Assembly (NCBI RefSeq): GCF_000720255.1
Contig: NZ_JOJE01000005.1
Coordinates: forward strand, 124,001 to 188,000
DNA length: 64,000 bases
Reading direction: 5' to 3'
DNA from: Streptomyces griseus subsp. griseus
GTDB taxonomy: Bacteria > Actinomycetota > Actinomycetes > Streptomycetales > Streptomycetaceae
Shown: in pieces, positions 8,320-17,766 of the stretch
Layout of the letters: every line of letters begins with the position of its first letter
Position numbering within the stretch: position 1 is the stretch's first letter
Position numbers and translations under genes: made by a program
Notes under the pieces: generated by a model
The model's database searches: none
Seen by the model: only the letters and a program-made list of their open reading frames with translations
Told to the model about the DNA's origin: nothing

Positions 8320-9105
8320 GTGCTCGTTCTCGCACACATCAGTGATCTGCGTCTGGACGGAAGCGCGCGGGCGACGGAGCGTGCCCGGCGGGTGTGCGAC
8401 CGGTTGCGGGAGCTGCCGGGGCAGCCGGACGCACTGGTCGTGACCGGGGACATCGCGGACCACGGCACCGAGGCGGAGTACGAGGAGGCCGCCCGCGTCC
8501 TGGGCCTGGACGACGGCGACGCCCCGTTCCCGGTGCTCACCTGCCCGGGCGATCACGACAGCCGCGCCCCGTACCGCAAGGCCCTGCTCGGCCTGCCCGC
8601 GGCGGACGGACCGGTCAACACCGTGCAGGTCTTCGACGGCGGCGCGGTGCTGATGTGCGACTCCAGCGTTCCCGGCAGGGAGGAGGGGGCGCTGGACGAG
8701 GAGACGTACGGCTGGATCGAGGCGACGCTGGACGAGCTCGACGGGGCCGTACCGGCGCTGCTCGCGTTCCACCATCCGCCGGTGAGGCTGCACCACCCTC
8801 CCCCGCCGCCCGAAGGGTGTGACAGATACCCCCGGCCCGGCTCCCGCCGACTGTGCGCACCCGACCGGCTGGCCGCGCTGCTGGGGCGTCGCCCCGAGAT
8901 CGCCGGGCTGGTCACGGGGCACGCGCACCCGCCCGCCGCCACCTCCTTCGCCGGGCGGCCGCTGGTGGCCGGTCCCGGGGTGACGTGGACACCGCAGCTG
9001 CCGTGGGAGGGCGAGCAGGTGGCCGACCGGGAGACTCCGGTGGGCCTCGCCTTCCACGTCCTGGACGACGAGGGGCGGCTCACGAGCCACTTCCGGACCG
9101 TGTGA
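8320..9105 (+). CDS. Calcineurin-like (cAMP-type) phosphodiesterase
   Basis: This protein of about 261 residues belongs to the metallophosphoesterase family of cyclic-nucleotide phosphodiesterases. The GTG start is chosen because GAGAGG lies eight bases upstream and the protein then begins directly with the first core strand. Conserved blocks are GDIADHG, CPGDHD (usually GNHD), AFHHPPV and GHAHP. The first block reads HISDLRLD, where the family has a D-x-H dimetal ligand pair, so Asp9 is kept but the His is Arg11. Activity may be reduced or the metal site altered. The protein is cytosolic and monocistronic, tail to tail with the PDZ gene. Confidence 0.85.
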   Translation: MLVLAHISDLRLDGSARATERARRVCDRLRELPGQPDALVVTGDIADHGTEAEYEEAARVLGLDDGDAPFPVLTCPGDHDSRAPYRKALLGLPAADGPVNTVQVFDGGAVLMCDSSVPGREEGALDEETYGWIEATLDELDGAVPALLAFHHPPVRLHHPPPPPEGCDRYPRPGSRRLCAPDRLAALLGRRPEIAGLVTGHAHPPAATSFAGRPLVAGPGVTWTPQLPWEGEQVADRETPVGLAFHVLDDEGRLTSHFRTV

Positions 9106-9127
9106 GGGACCTCACGCGACAACGGAC

Positions 9128-9769
9128 TCAAGTGACGACGCCGGGCACGGCCTTCAGCTGCTGGTAGCCGCCGCCGCGGTGGCGCACCGTCAGGACGACC
9201 TCGGCTCCCGGGCGGGCCCGGCCGACCGCTCGGGCGAGGTCGGCGGCGGAGTCGATACGGGTCCCGCCGAGCGTGAGGAGTACGTCGCCCCGGACCAGCC
9301 CGGCGGAGTAGCCGGGGCCGGGCACGTGGACGCCGACGACCAGCGCCCCCACCTTCTCCGCGTCCACGGCCTCCAGGCCCAGGGTCGCGCGGACGGGCAC
9401 CGGCGAGGCGGACGGCGCCGTGGACGACCCGGCCGAGCCGGACCGGCTCCCCGCCGCTCCAGCCGCCCCCGTCGCTCCAGCCGCCCCCGCCGCTCCAGCC
9501 GCCCCCGCCGCTCCCGACACCGCCTGCCCCGCCTGCCGTCGCAGATCCGTGAGCTCGCTCATGCCGAACACCGTGGCGCCCAGCACGCCGAGCCCGGCCC
9601 CGGACAGCAGCAGGACCGTCCCGACGAGCAGGCCGCACAGTGAGCTCGTCAGCAGTCCGCCGCGACGGCGCGCGGCGTGCGGGCGCCGCGTGGGTCCCTC
9701 CGTCGTGCCGCCGCCCGTGCCGGGCTCGCCGCCCGGCATGGGCTTGGGACGCAACGCTGTCTGTTCCAT
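9128..9769 (-). CDS. Membrane-anchored PDZ-domain protein with Gly-Ala repeat linker
   Basis: The ATG at 9769 is preceded by GGAGG with six bases of spacing and gives 213 residues. The order is a Pro/Gly-rich cytoplasmic N-terminus, one transmembrane helix (about residues 50-75), a collagen-like GAAGAAGAAG linker, then a PDZ domain with the GLVRGDVLLTLGG ligand loop. It resembles the C-terminal half of HtrA/DegP proteases but has no protease domain. The linker is encoded by an 18-bp tandem repeat (starts at 9456, 9474, 9492 and 9510). It probably acts as an extracytoplasmic scaffold or protease adaptor. Confidence 0.8.
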   Translation of the reverse strand: MEQTALRPKPMPGGEPGTGGGTTEGPTRRPHAARRRGGLLTSSLCGLLVGTVLLLSGAGLGVLGATVFGMSELTDLRRQAGQAVSGAAGAAGAAGAAGATGAAGAAGSRSGSAGSSTAPSASPVPVRATLGLEAVDAEKVGALVVGVHVPGPGYSAGLVRGDVLLTLGGTRIDSAADLARAVGRARPGAEVVLTVRHRGGGYQQLKAVPGVVT

Positions 9770-9949
9770 GGATCGCCTCCGGCTCGTGCGGGCCGCCTCC
9801 GGCGGATACGGATCGCCGCCGGAGTGCACTACCCGGCACACCGGCGCCCGACGTGCCACGAAAGAGTGAGACTGACCGGACGTCGCAAGCGGGAAGCCAT
9901 AGCCGTCACGGCACTCGACGGGCCGGGTGGGCGGCGCGGACCGCAGCCG

Positions 9950-10804
9950 TCACAGCGCCGCGGCCAAAGCCGCCGCCGCTCCTCCCGGGCTTCCCGTGTG
10001 GAGGAGCTCGACACGGTGGATGAGCCGGGGGTGGGTGACGGGGACGGCGACGGCGCCCGGGACGTCGGCGGCCGCCGAGGAGGGGAGCAGGGTGAGGCCG
10101 TGGCCGGCCGCGGAGAGGGCGGTGAGGGTGCGTATGTCGGTGCCGTCGTAGCGCAGTGCGGGGCGGAAGCCGCGGCCGCCGTTCGCGGCGCGCAGGTGGG
10201 CGAGCGGCAGGCCCGCGTCGGGGGCGTCCAGCCAGCGGGCGTCGGAGAGGTCGCCGAGGCGCAGTGTGGGGCGCCGCGCCAGCGGATGCGTGCCGGGCAG
10301 CAGGACGCAGACCGGTTCCTCCGCCACCGCGTATGTGGTCAGCGGTGCCACGTCCGGCAGCCGGAGCGGGTCGTGGGGTGCGGCCAGGCCGTCGATCAGG
10401 CCCAGGTCGGCCGCTCCGGTGGCGACGGCCCCGGGGATCTCGTCGCGGGTCAGCACGCGCAGTGTCACACCCGCGGCGGGCAGCGCGGCGAGGGTTCGGG
10501 GGCCGAGCGCGGTAGGTGTCGCCGCGAGCGTCAGCCCGTGCTCGGGCGCGTTCGCGATCCGGGCGACGTCGGCGCGGGCCGCGTCCAGACGCAGCAGCAG
10601 CGGACCCGCGTGTTCGAGGAGCCGCTCGCCGGCCGCCGTGGGGGCGACGGGGCGGCGGGTGAGCAGCGGGGCGCCGAGGTCCTGTTCGAGCGCGGCGATG
10701 TGCTGGGAGACCGCGGACTGGGTGTAGCCCAACGCGCGGGCGGCCTCGGAGAAGGAGGCCAGCCGGGCCACGGTCACGTAGGTGCGCAGCAGGTGCGGGT
10801 CCAT
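9950..10804 (-). CDS. LysR-family transcriptional regulator
   Basis: This is a LysR regulator of about 284 residues. The N-terminal winged helix-turn-helix (FSEAARALGYTQSAVSQHIAALE) is followed by the LysR substrate-binding fold. The ATG at 10804 opens directly onto the canonical MDPHLLRTYV start. It is divergent from the amidotransferase-like gene at 10899, with 94 bases between them, so it most likely controls that gene and itself from the shared intergenic region. The effector is unknown. Confidence 0.92.
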   Translation of the reverse strand: MDPHLLRTYVTVARLASFSEAARALGYTQSAVSQHIAALEQDLGAPLLTRRPVAPTAAGERLLEHAGPLLLRLDAARADVARIANAPEHGLTLAATPTALGPRTLAALPAAGVTLRVLTRDEIPGAVATGAADLGLIDGLAAPHDPLRLPDVAPLTTYAVAEEPVCVLLPGTHPLARRPTLRLGDLSDARWLDAPDAGLPLAHLRAANGGRGFRPALRYDGTDIRTLTALSAAGHGLTLLPSSAAADVPGAVAVPVTHPRLIHRVELLHTGSPGGAAAALAAAL

Positions 10805-10898
10805 GGGCACCAGCGTCCCATCCGGCATCAGTTCCGCTTATCGAGGGTGCAGGAATCATCGTTGGACGTGAACTCGCGGCCGCGTCGAGGATGAGGCC

Positions 10899-11633
10899 AT
10901 GACGGAAAACGCTGTTCAGATCGCCAGGGTCGCCCTCGTCGGCGACCACTCCCCCAACGTCGTCTCGCACACCCGCGTCCCCCTGCTGCTCGACGCGCTC
11001 GCCGCCCGCGAGCGGCTCCTCCTCGACGCCTACTGGGTCCCGTCCGAGGACGCGGAGGCCGAAGGCGCGGTACGGGGTTTCGACGCCGTGTGGGTCGTAC
11101 CGGGCAGTCCGTACCGCAGCGAGGCGGGGGTGCTGGCCGCGATCCGCACCGCGCGGGAGGAGGGCATCCCCTTCCTCGGGACCTGCGGGGGGTTCCAGCA
11201 CGCGCTGCTGGAGTTCGCGCGCGGTGTCTGCGGGCTGACGCGGGTGGCGCACGCCGAGAACGATCCCGACGCCGCCGACTTCCTCATCGAGCCGCTCGCC
11301 TGCTCGCTGGCCGGCCACGAGGACGTCGTGCTCGTCGAGGCGGGCTCGCTCGCCCACTCCGTGTTCGGCACGGAGCGGACGGTCGAGCGCTACTCCTGCC
11401 GGTACGGGCCGTCCCGGCACCTCGACACCCTGCGCGCGCACGGCCTGCGGTTCTCCGGCCGGGACGCGGAGGGGCAGGTGCGGATCGCCGAACTCCCCGG
11501 CCACCCCTTCTTCCTGGCGACGCTCTTCCAGCCGGAGCTGCACGGCGACGGCTCGCGCCCGCACCCCGCCGTGCGGGGACTGGCGCGAGCCGCGGCCGAG
11601 CACGCGGCGCGGCGCGCGGGGCAACCTGTGTGA
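10899..11633 (+). CDS. CTP-synthase C-terminal-like class I glutamine amidotransferase
   Basis: This 244-residue protein has a class I glutamine amidotransferase fold, of the family described as related to the CTP synthase C-terminal region. The nucleophile elbow GTCGGFQHALLEF carries the Cys. The usual HPE catalytic His motif reads FQPE, so the triad His is Gln. Such proteins may not hydrolyse glutamine normally. The gene has its own start (ATG, GAGG upstream) and lies divergent to a LysR regulator, which probably controls it. The stop is six bases from the convergent geosmin synthase stop. Confidence 0.75.
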   Translation: MTENAVQIARVALVGDHSPNVVSHTRVPLLLDALAARERLLLDAYWVPSEDAEAEGAVRGFDAVWVVPGSPYRSEAGVLAAIRTAREEGIPFLGTCGGFQHALLEFARGVCGLTRVAHAENDPDAADFLIEPLACSLAGHEDVVLVEAGSLAHSVFGTERTVERYSCRYGPSRHLDTLRAHGLRFSGRDAEGQVRIAELPGHPFFLATLFQPELHGDGSRPHPAVRGLARAAAEHAARRAGQPV

Positions 11634-11639
11634 CGGGGC

Positions 11640-13811
<2,172 letters not shown>

Positions 13812-13912
13812 CTACCCGGGGTTCCCGACGGCCATCCGCCGAGCGGGACATGATCACACCATCGCGTGAATCGGCCCGGTGTTCCGTACTCCGCGGCGGA
13901 GTTGATGCCAAG

Positions 13913-15091
13913 TCAGCGTCGGACCTGGATCAGCGCATGCGTCCCGCCCGTTCGCCAGCGCTGCTCCTCGGCAGCCACCAGCGCGGCCTCCGTGGCGGCG
14001 TCGAGTCCCGTGATCACGTCGGACTTCAGGGTGCGCAGGGCGGCGACCGGGCCCGGGAAGTGGGCGGTCACCTCGGCGAACTTCGTGGTGGGCGGCCACC
14101 ATCGGTCGCCGACCAGGCGGCGGTAGTTGAGGTCGCCCTTGACGATCGTGAGCGTGGCCGCGCCCAACTCCGCGCGGAGGTCGGCGGGCATCTCCTCGAA
14201 CGGCAGCGGGGCGGCGGCGAACGGGTGGGCCCGCACGGTGAGATTGCCGTCGGCCATGGCGGACCACAGGCGCCAGCCGTACGTGGCGGCCGCGCCCGGA
14301 GCCGCCGTGAGTCGGCGCAGCGCGTCGACGACGTCGGCGGTGGTGGCGTCGGAGACGTAGTACGGGTACGGCTTGACGTACAGGACCGCCCGGCCGACGC
14401 GCCCCAGGTCCAGGAGGTGGGCGACCAGGAGCAGGTCGGGGATGAGCTCACGGCCGGCGTTGTCGGCGATCAGGCAGAGGGTGCCCGTTCCGGAGGCGGG
14501 GAGCAGCGACCAGAGGGTGTCGCTGTCGTCGGCGACCAGGGCGGGTGCGGGGGCGGCGATGTCGGCGCCCTCGGCGGAGAGACGGAAGCCCAGGTCGGCC
14601 CGGTTGCCCCACAGGGAACCGTGCAGCAGAGCCGCGGCGCGTTCACCGGCCGGGCGTCCCTCCAGGTCGTCGAGCGCGGTCAGTTCCTCGTCCGTCTCGC
14701 GGGCGTCGAGCTCGGCGAGCTTGGAGGGGCGGAAGGGGTCGATGCCCTGCCAGGCTCCGGGACCGAAGTAACCGACGGCTTCGAGGAGTCGGCGGTAGAA
14801 GTAGCTCTCGGACCACAGCCACGGCACGTCGAACCAGGACCGGCCCGTCCGCTCCCCCACTCCCCAGTCCCGCCACAGCCGGGCGTCGTGGGCGTCGGCG
14901 GGCAGGGGCTCGATCACGCCCTTGGCGCAGCTCTCCAGCAGCGCGTCGAGGGCGCGGTGCTGCTCCGGCCCGTACGGGAAGGCGTCGCGCACCTGCCGGA
15001 CGATCGCGGGGTGCCGTTCGGCCAGCACCGCGTGCGGGAAGGAGCCGGGCTGGTCACCGAGGATCACGGGCGCGGAGGGAGTCTCGGGCAT
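13913..15091 (-). CDS. DUF89/ARMT1-type damage-control phosphatase
   Basis: A protein of about 392 residues of the DUF89 (ARMT1) family, metal-dependent phosphatases thought to dephosphorylate damaged phospho-metabolites. Family features are LIADNAGRELIPDLLL with the metal-binding Asp-Asn pair, VKPYPYYVSD, and the KGDLNYRRL motif near the C-terminus. The ATG at 15091 follows GAGG; an in-frame GTG at 15100 is an alternative. It lies upstream of geoA on the same strand with a gap of about 110 bases, so co-transcription with geoA is possible but not certain. Confidence 0.85.
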   Translation of the reverse strand: MPETPSAPVILGDQPGSFPHAVLAERHPAIVRQVRDAFPYGPEQHRALDALLESCAKGVIEPLPADAHDARLWRDWGVGERTGRSWFDVPWLWSESYFYRRLLEAVGYFGPGAWQGIDPFRPSKLAELDARETDEELTALDDLEGRPAGERAAALLHGSLWGNRADLGFRLSAEGADIAAPAPALVADDSDTLWSLLPASGTGTLCLIADNAGRELIPDLLLVAHLLDLGRVGRAVLYVKPYPYYVSDATTADVVDALRRLTAAPGAAATYGWRLWSAMADGNLTVRAHPFAAAPLPFEEMPADLRAELGAATLTIVKGDLNYRRLVGDRWWPPTTKFAEVTAHFPGPVAALRTLKSDVITGLDAATEAALVAAEEQRWRTGGTHALIQVRR

Positions 15092-15196
15092 ACGCCTCAC
15101 CGTACCGCCCGCCCGGACCCGCCCCGGGTCGGCCCGTCGGCCGGGCGTCCGTCACCGCGTCCGCTGCGACCACGAAACCGCCCGGCACGGCGTCCC

Positions 15197-15853
15197 TCAG
15201 TGCATCTCGTACACCCTGATCTCGCGTTCCAGCCGTGTGGCCAGGGTCAGATAGCGCGGGCGGCGGGTCACCGGGACCAGGCCGCGGATCAGGACGTGCC
15301 ACATCTCGGCGACCCGGCGCGGGAGCCGGGTGACGGGTTCGGTGGTGCGGCCGACGACCCGGGTGCCGACGAAGAAGCTGACGAGGGAGTGGGCGACGGC
15401 GTCGACGTCGATGTCCGGGTGGAGGTCGGCCTCCTTGACCGCGCCGACGAGCCGACGCGAGATCAGATCGAGCAACTCCGTGAAGGGGTGGCGCAGTGGG
15501 GCGCGCGCCTCGACTCCCCCGGTGGCGAGCCGGAGGCCGGCTCGGGTGATGGGGCCCTCGACGGACAGCCGGGCGAGACCGAACGTCAGGCGCATCAATG
15601 CCTCCAGGGAGGAGCAGCCCCGGTCGTCCACCTCGCCCGCCAGCCGCCGGGAGGCCTGGGACTGCAGCTCCATGATGGCGTGCGCCAGGTCCTCCTTCGC
15701 CGCGAAGTGGAAGTAGAGCGCGCCCTTGGTGACATTGGCGTGCTGAACGATGTCGCTCAGGCTGGTCGATTCGTACCCATGACGGTCGAACAGGTCGGCG
15801 GCGGCCGTGAGGATCGTCGACCGGGTCTGTTCGGCGCGTAGTTGCCTCGCCAT
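15197..15853 (-). CDS. cprB: CprB-like gamma-butyrolactone-receptor family TetR regulator
   Basis: A 218-residue TetR-family regulator of the ArpA/ScbR/CprB group. The N-terminus MARQLRAEQTRSTI, the helix-turn-helix VTKGALYFHFAAKEDLAHAI and the C-terminal GLVPVTRRPRYLTLA closely match remembered CprB of S. coelicolor. The start is chosen by that match. CprB-type proteins repress morphological and secondary-metabolite genes and bind ARE-type palindromes. An ARE-like sequence lies 25 bases upstream (15878-15905), suggesting autoregulation. The gene follows the AfsA-like gene by 71 bases on the same strand, and geoA lies beyond the DUF89 gene. Confidence 0.88.
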   Translation of the reverse strand: MARQLRAEQTRSTILTAAADLFDRHGYESTSLSDIVQHANVTKGALYFHFAAKEDLAHAIMELQSQASRRLAGEVDDRGCSSLEALMRLTFGLARLSVEGPITRAGLRLATGGVEARAPLRHPFTELLDLISRRLVGAVKEADLHPDIDVDAVAHSLVSFFVGTRVVGRTTEPVTRLPRRVAEMWHVLIRGLVPVTRRPRYLTLATRLEREIRVYEMH

Positions 15854-15877
15854 CGGCTGGACACTCCTGGGGACGTT

Positions 15878-15905
15878 AAAGAACGGGTCGTGCCGTTTGT
15901 TTCTT
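15878..15905. promoter_or_regulatory. ARE-like operator upstream of cprB-like gene
   Basis: The core ACGGGTCGTGCCGTTTGTTT gives half-sites ACGG...CCGT with the typical AAA/GTTTGTTT flanks of autoregulatory elements bound by gamma-butyrolactone receptors. The left arm is imperfect. It lies within 50 bases of the receptor start. Confidence 0.55.
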
Positions 15906-15924
15906 ACCCCCCGCACACCATAAC

Positions 15925-16827
15925 TCACCCTGCGCTGGTACCGACCACACATGCGAAGACCGTCGATTCACCCTGCGTGCCCACGACTTGAACCTTGCCG
16001 CCGTCACCGCCGCTCGCCTCGATCCAGGCGGGTTGATCCAGTTCGGCGTAGCGGTGGAAGGTCGCGTGGTAGGACACGGGTACCTCCCCGTCGGCACCGC
16101 GCAGGTGGGCGGCCTGGCGGGCGGCCTCCAGAAGGAGCATGCCGGGGACGTGGTCGAGGGGGTGATCGAAGAAAACGGGGTGTCCGGTATTGACGCGGAG
16201 TTGCCAGCGGTCGGGGTGGCCGGAAGGGGCGAGGACCACGTCCGGGGACAGGACGCGGTGGACGGCGGCGGCGGGCAGCGCGGGCGGGAGCGGCACGGCG
16301 GAGACGGCCTCCGGTGTGCGGCCGCCCCGCAACCGCTGGAAGACGGCGGCCGAGACGCAGGTGAAGGCCACATCGGCGGTCGCGACCAGGGCGCCGGCCC
16401 GTAGGACGCGCGCCGTGTAGCGCGCGGACGCCGGGCGGGTGCCTCGGTAGCCCACCTCGGTGAAGTCGACCTCGATCTCGAGCTCGGCCGGCAGCGCGCC
16501 GACGGCCAGGTACGCGGGAAACGTCTCGACCTGGAACTCCTGCAGCACGAACTGATGGTCCAGAGGTACGTCGTAGCAGGCGTGCATGAGGAGCGTGCCG
16601 CTCTGCCGGACCGTCTCCACGACGAGCAGCGGATCGTAGGCCGACCAGTCGGACGACACGTGTAACCCGTGGGACCGTGGCCACTGCGCCGAGACCACGA
16701 ATTGGTCGTCCCCGGTTCTGTTCCAGCCGGTCAGAAAGGTTTCCGCGACCGCCGCGCGGTGTACGAGTTGACGAGGGACGGTCGCCGTCATGAGCGGGGC
16801 GTCGGCAACCTGCCGCGGTCGAGTCAT
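15925..16827 (-). CDS. AfsA-family gamma-butyrolactone biosynthesis protein
   Basis: A 300-residue protein with two AfsA hot-dog repeats (about residues 15-150 and 185-285). AfsA/ScbA-type enzymes condense a beta-ketoacyl-ACP with dihydroxyacetone phosphate, the key step of gamma-butyrolactone signal synthesis. Typical blocks are PRQLVHRAAVAETFLTGW, DPLLVVETVRQSGTLL, FFDHPLDHVPGMLLLEAARQ and the C-terminal F-x-RYAELD. It is divergent from a receptor gene at 17008 and upstream of the cprB-like gene, the usual arrangement of a signal synthase between its receptors. No butenolide phosphate reductase gene is nearby. Confidence 0.92.
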   Translation of the reverse strand: MTRPRQVADAPLMTATVPRQLVHRAAVAETFLTGWNRTGDDQFVVSAQWPRSHGLHVSSDWSAYDPLLVVETVRQSGTLLMHACYDVPLDHQFVLQEFQVETFPAYLAVGALPAELEIEVDFTEVGYRGTRPASARYTARVLRAGALVATADVAFTCVSAAVFQRLRGGRTPEAVSAVPLPPALPAAAVHRVLSPDVVLAPSGHPDRWQLRVNTGHPVFFDHPLDHVPGMLLLEAARQAAHLRGADGEVPVSYHATFHRYAELDQPAWIEASGGDGGKVQVVGTQGESTVFACVVGTSAG

Positions 16828-16891
16828 CTCGCTCCCTACGGTCCCCGAAGGCCATGGCGGACGGTGAGCCGTCCACTCCGGTGAGCGTTAG

Positions 16892-16918
16892 AGTACGAGG
16901 CGACCGGTTTGTTTTCAA
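16892..16918. promoter_or_regulatory. ARE-type gamma-butyrolactone receptor operator
   Basis: GCGACCGGTTTGTTTTCAAT contains the ACCGGTTTGTTTT half typical of ScbR/ArpA sites, with a weaker left arm (GTACGAGGCGACCGG). It lies in the 180-base region between the divergent AfsA-like and receptor genes, so it can control both. Confidence 0.65.
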
Positions 16919-17007
16919 TGGAGATCACTCGAAGACCCCCTATGATCGGGCCGTTCCGGGAACACGAAGGCAAAATCAGACTGACTCGGCGCCGCGGAGG
17001 GGCTCTT

Positions 17008-17676
17008 ATGGCGAAACAGGAGCGCGCCATCAGGACGCGCAGGGCGATCCTGGAAGCCGCGGGCGCGGTGTTCGACGAGCACGGCTACACCTCCACGACC
17101 ATCGCCATGGTCCTCGAGCGTGCCGAAGTCACCAAGGGCGCCCTGTACTTCCACTTCCCGTCGAAGGAGTCCCTCGCCCAGGCGGTGCTGGACGAGCAGG
17201 TGCCGTTCGGTGCCGTGCCGCCGCAGACCTGCAAGGTGCAGGAGATCATCGACATGACGTTCGTGGTCGGTCAGCGGCTGCTGAGCAACTCCCTGCTGCG
17301 GGGCAGTGTCCGGCTCGCGGTGGACCAGGAGACCCCGTCGAGCGTGGATCACGGCGAGCCGTTCCGGCAGTGGGCCGAGCGGCTGACGCTGTTGCTGGAA
17401 ATGGCGCGGGAGCGGGGCGAGTTGCTGCCGACCGTGCGGCCGCGGGAGACGGTGGAGATGCTCGTCGGCTCATTCACCGGCATCCAGTTGATGTCCCGGG
17501 CGCTGACCGGGCGCGCGGACCTCGGTGAGCGGCTGTCGGTGCTGTGGTCCCACATCCTGCCGAGCATCGCGGTGCCGGGTCTGCTGCCGCACCTGGACAG
17601 CGCCGCCGACCGCGGCGCCCGCGTCCTGGCCTCGCTCGAGCCGGTGGTCGCGGAGCTCGAGCCCACGCACGTGTGA
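17008..17676 (+). CDS. ArpA/ScbR-type gamma-butyrolactone receptor, TetR family
   Basis: A 222-residue TetR-family protein. The N-terminus MAKQERAIRTRRAILEAAGAVFDEHGY and helix-turn-helix VTKGALYFHFPSKESLAQAVL are diagnostic of gamma-butyrolactone receptors, and a buried Trp (FRQWAERL) of the kind used in ligand binding is present. The ATG follows GGAGGGG. It is divergent from the afsA-like gene, with an ARE-like site between, the arrangement seen for scbR/scbA. It is expected to repress the synthase gene until ligand accumulates. This gene and the cprB-like gene form a two-receptor system. Confidence 0.9.
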   Translation: MAKQERAIRTRRAILEAAGAVFDEHGYTSTTIAMVLERAEVTKGALYFHFPSKESLAQAVLDEQVPFGAVPPQTCKVQEIIDMTFVVGQRLLSNSLLRGSVRLAVDQETPSSVDHGEPFRQWAERLTLLLEMARERGELLPTVRPRETVEMLVGSFTGIQLMSRALTGRADLGERLSVLWSHILPSIAVPGLLPHLDSAADRGARVLASLEPVVAELEPTHV

Positions 17677-17693
17677 CGCCCGAGGACGCGAGA

Positions 17694-17729
17694 CGGGCCG
17701 GCCGGCGCCCATCCGCACCGGCCGGCCCG
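17694..17729. terminator. Hairpin terminator between convergent genes
   Basis: CGGGCCGGCCGG and CCGGCCGGCCCG form a perfect 12-bp stem with a 12-base loop between the receptor stop and the S8 protease stop. It can terminate transcription from both sides. Confidence 0.75.
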
Positions 17730-17766
17730 CCCGTTCATGGCGTCACCGTCGTGGTCGACCTCGGGA

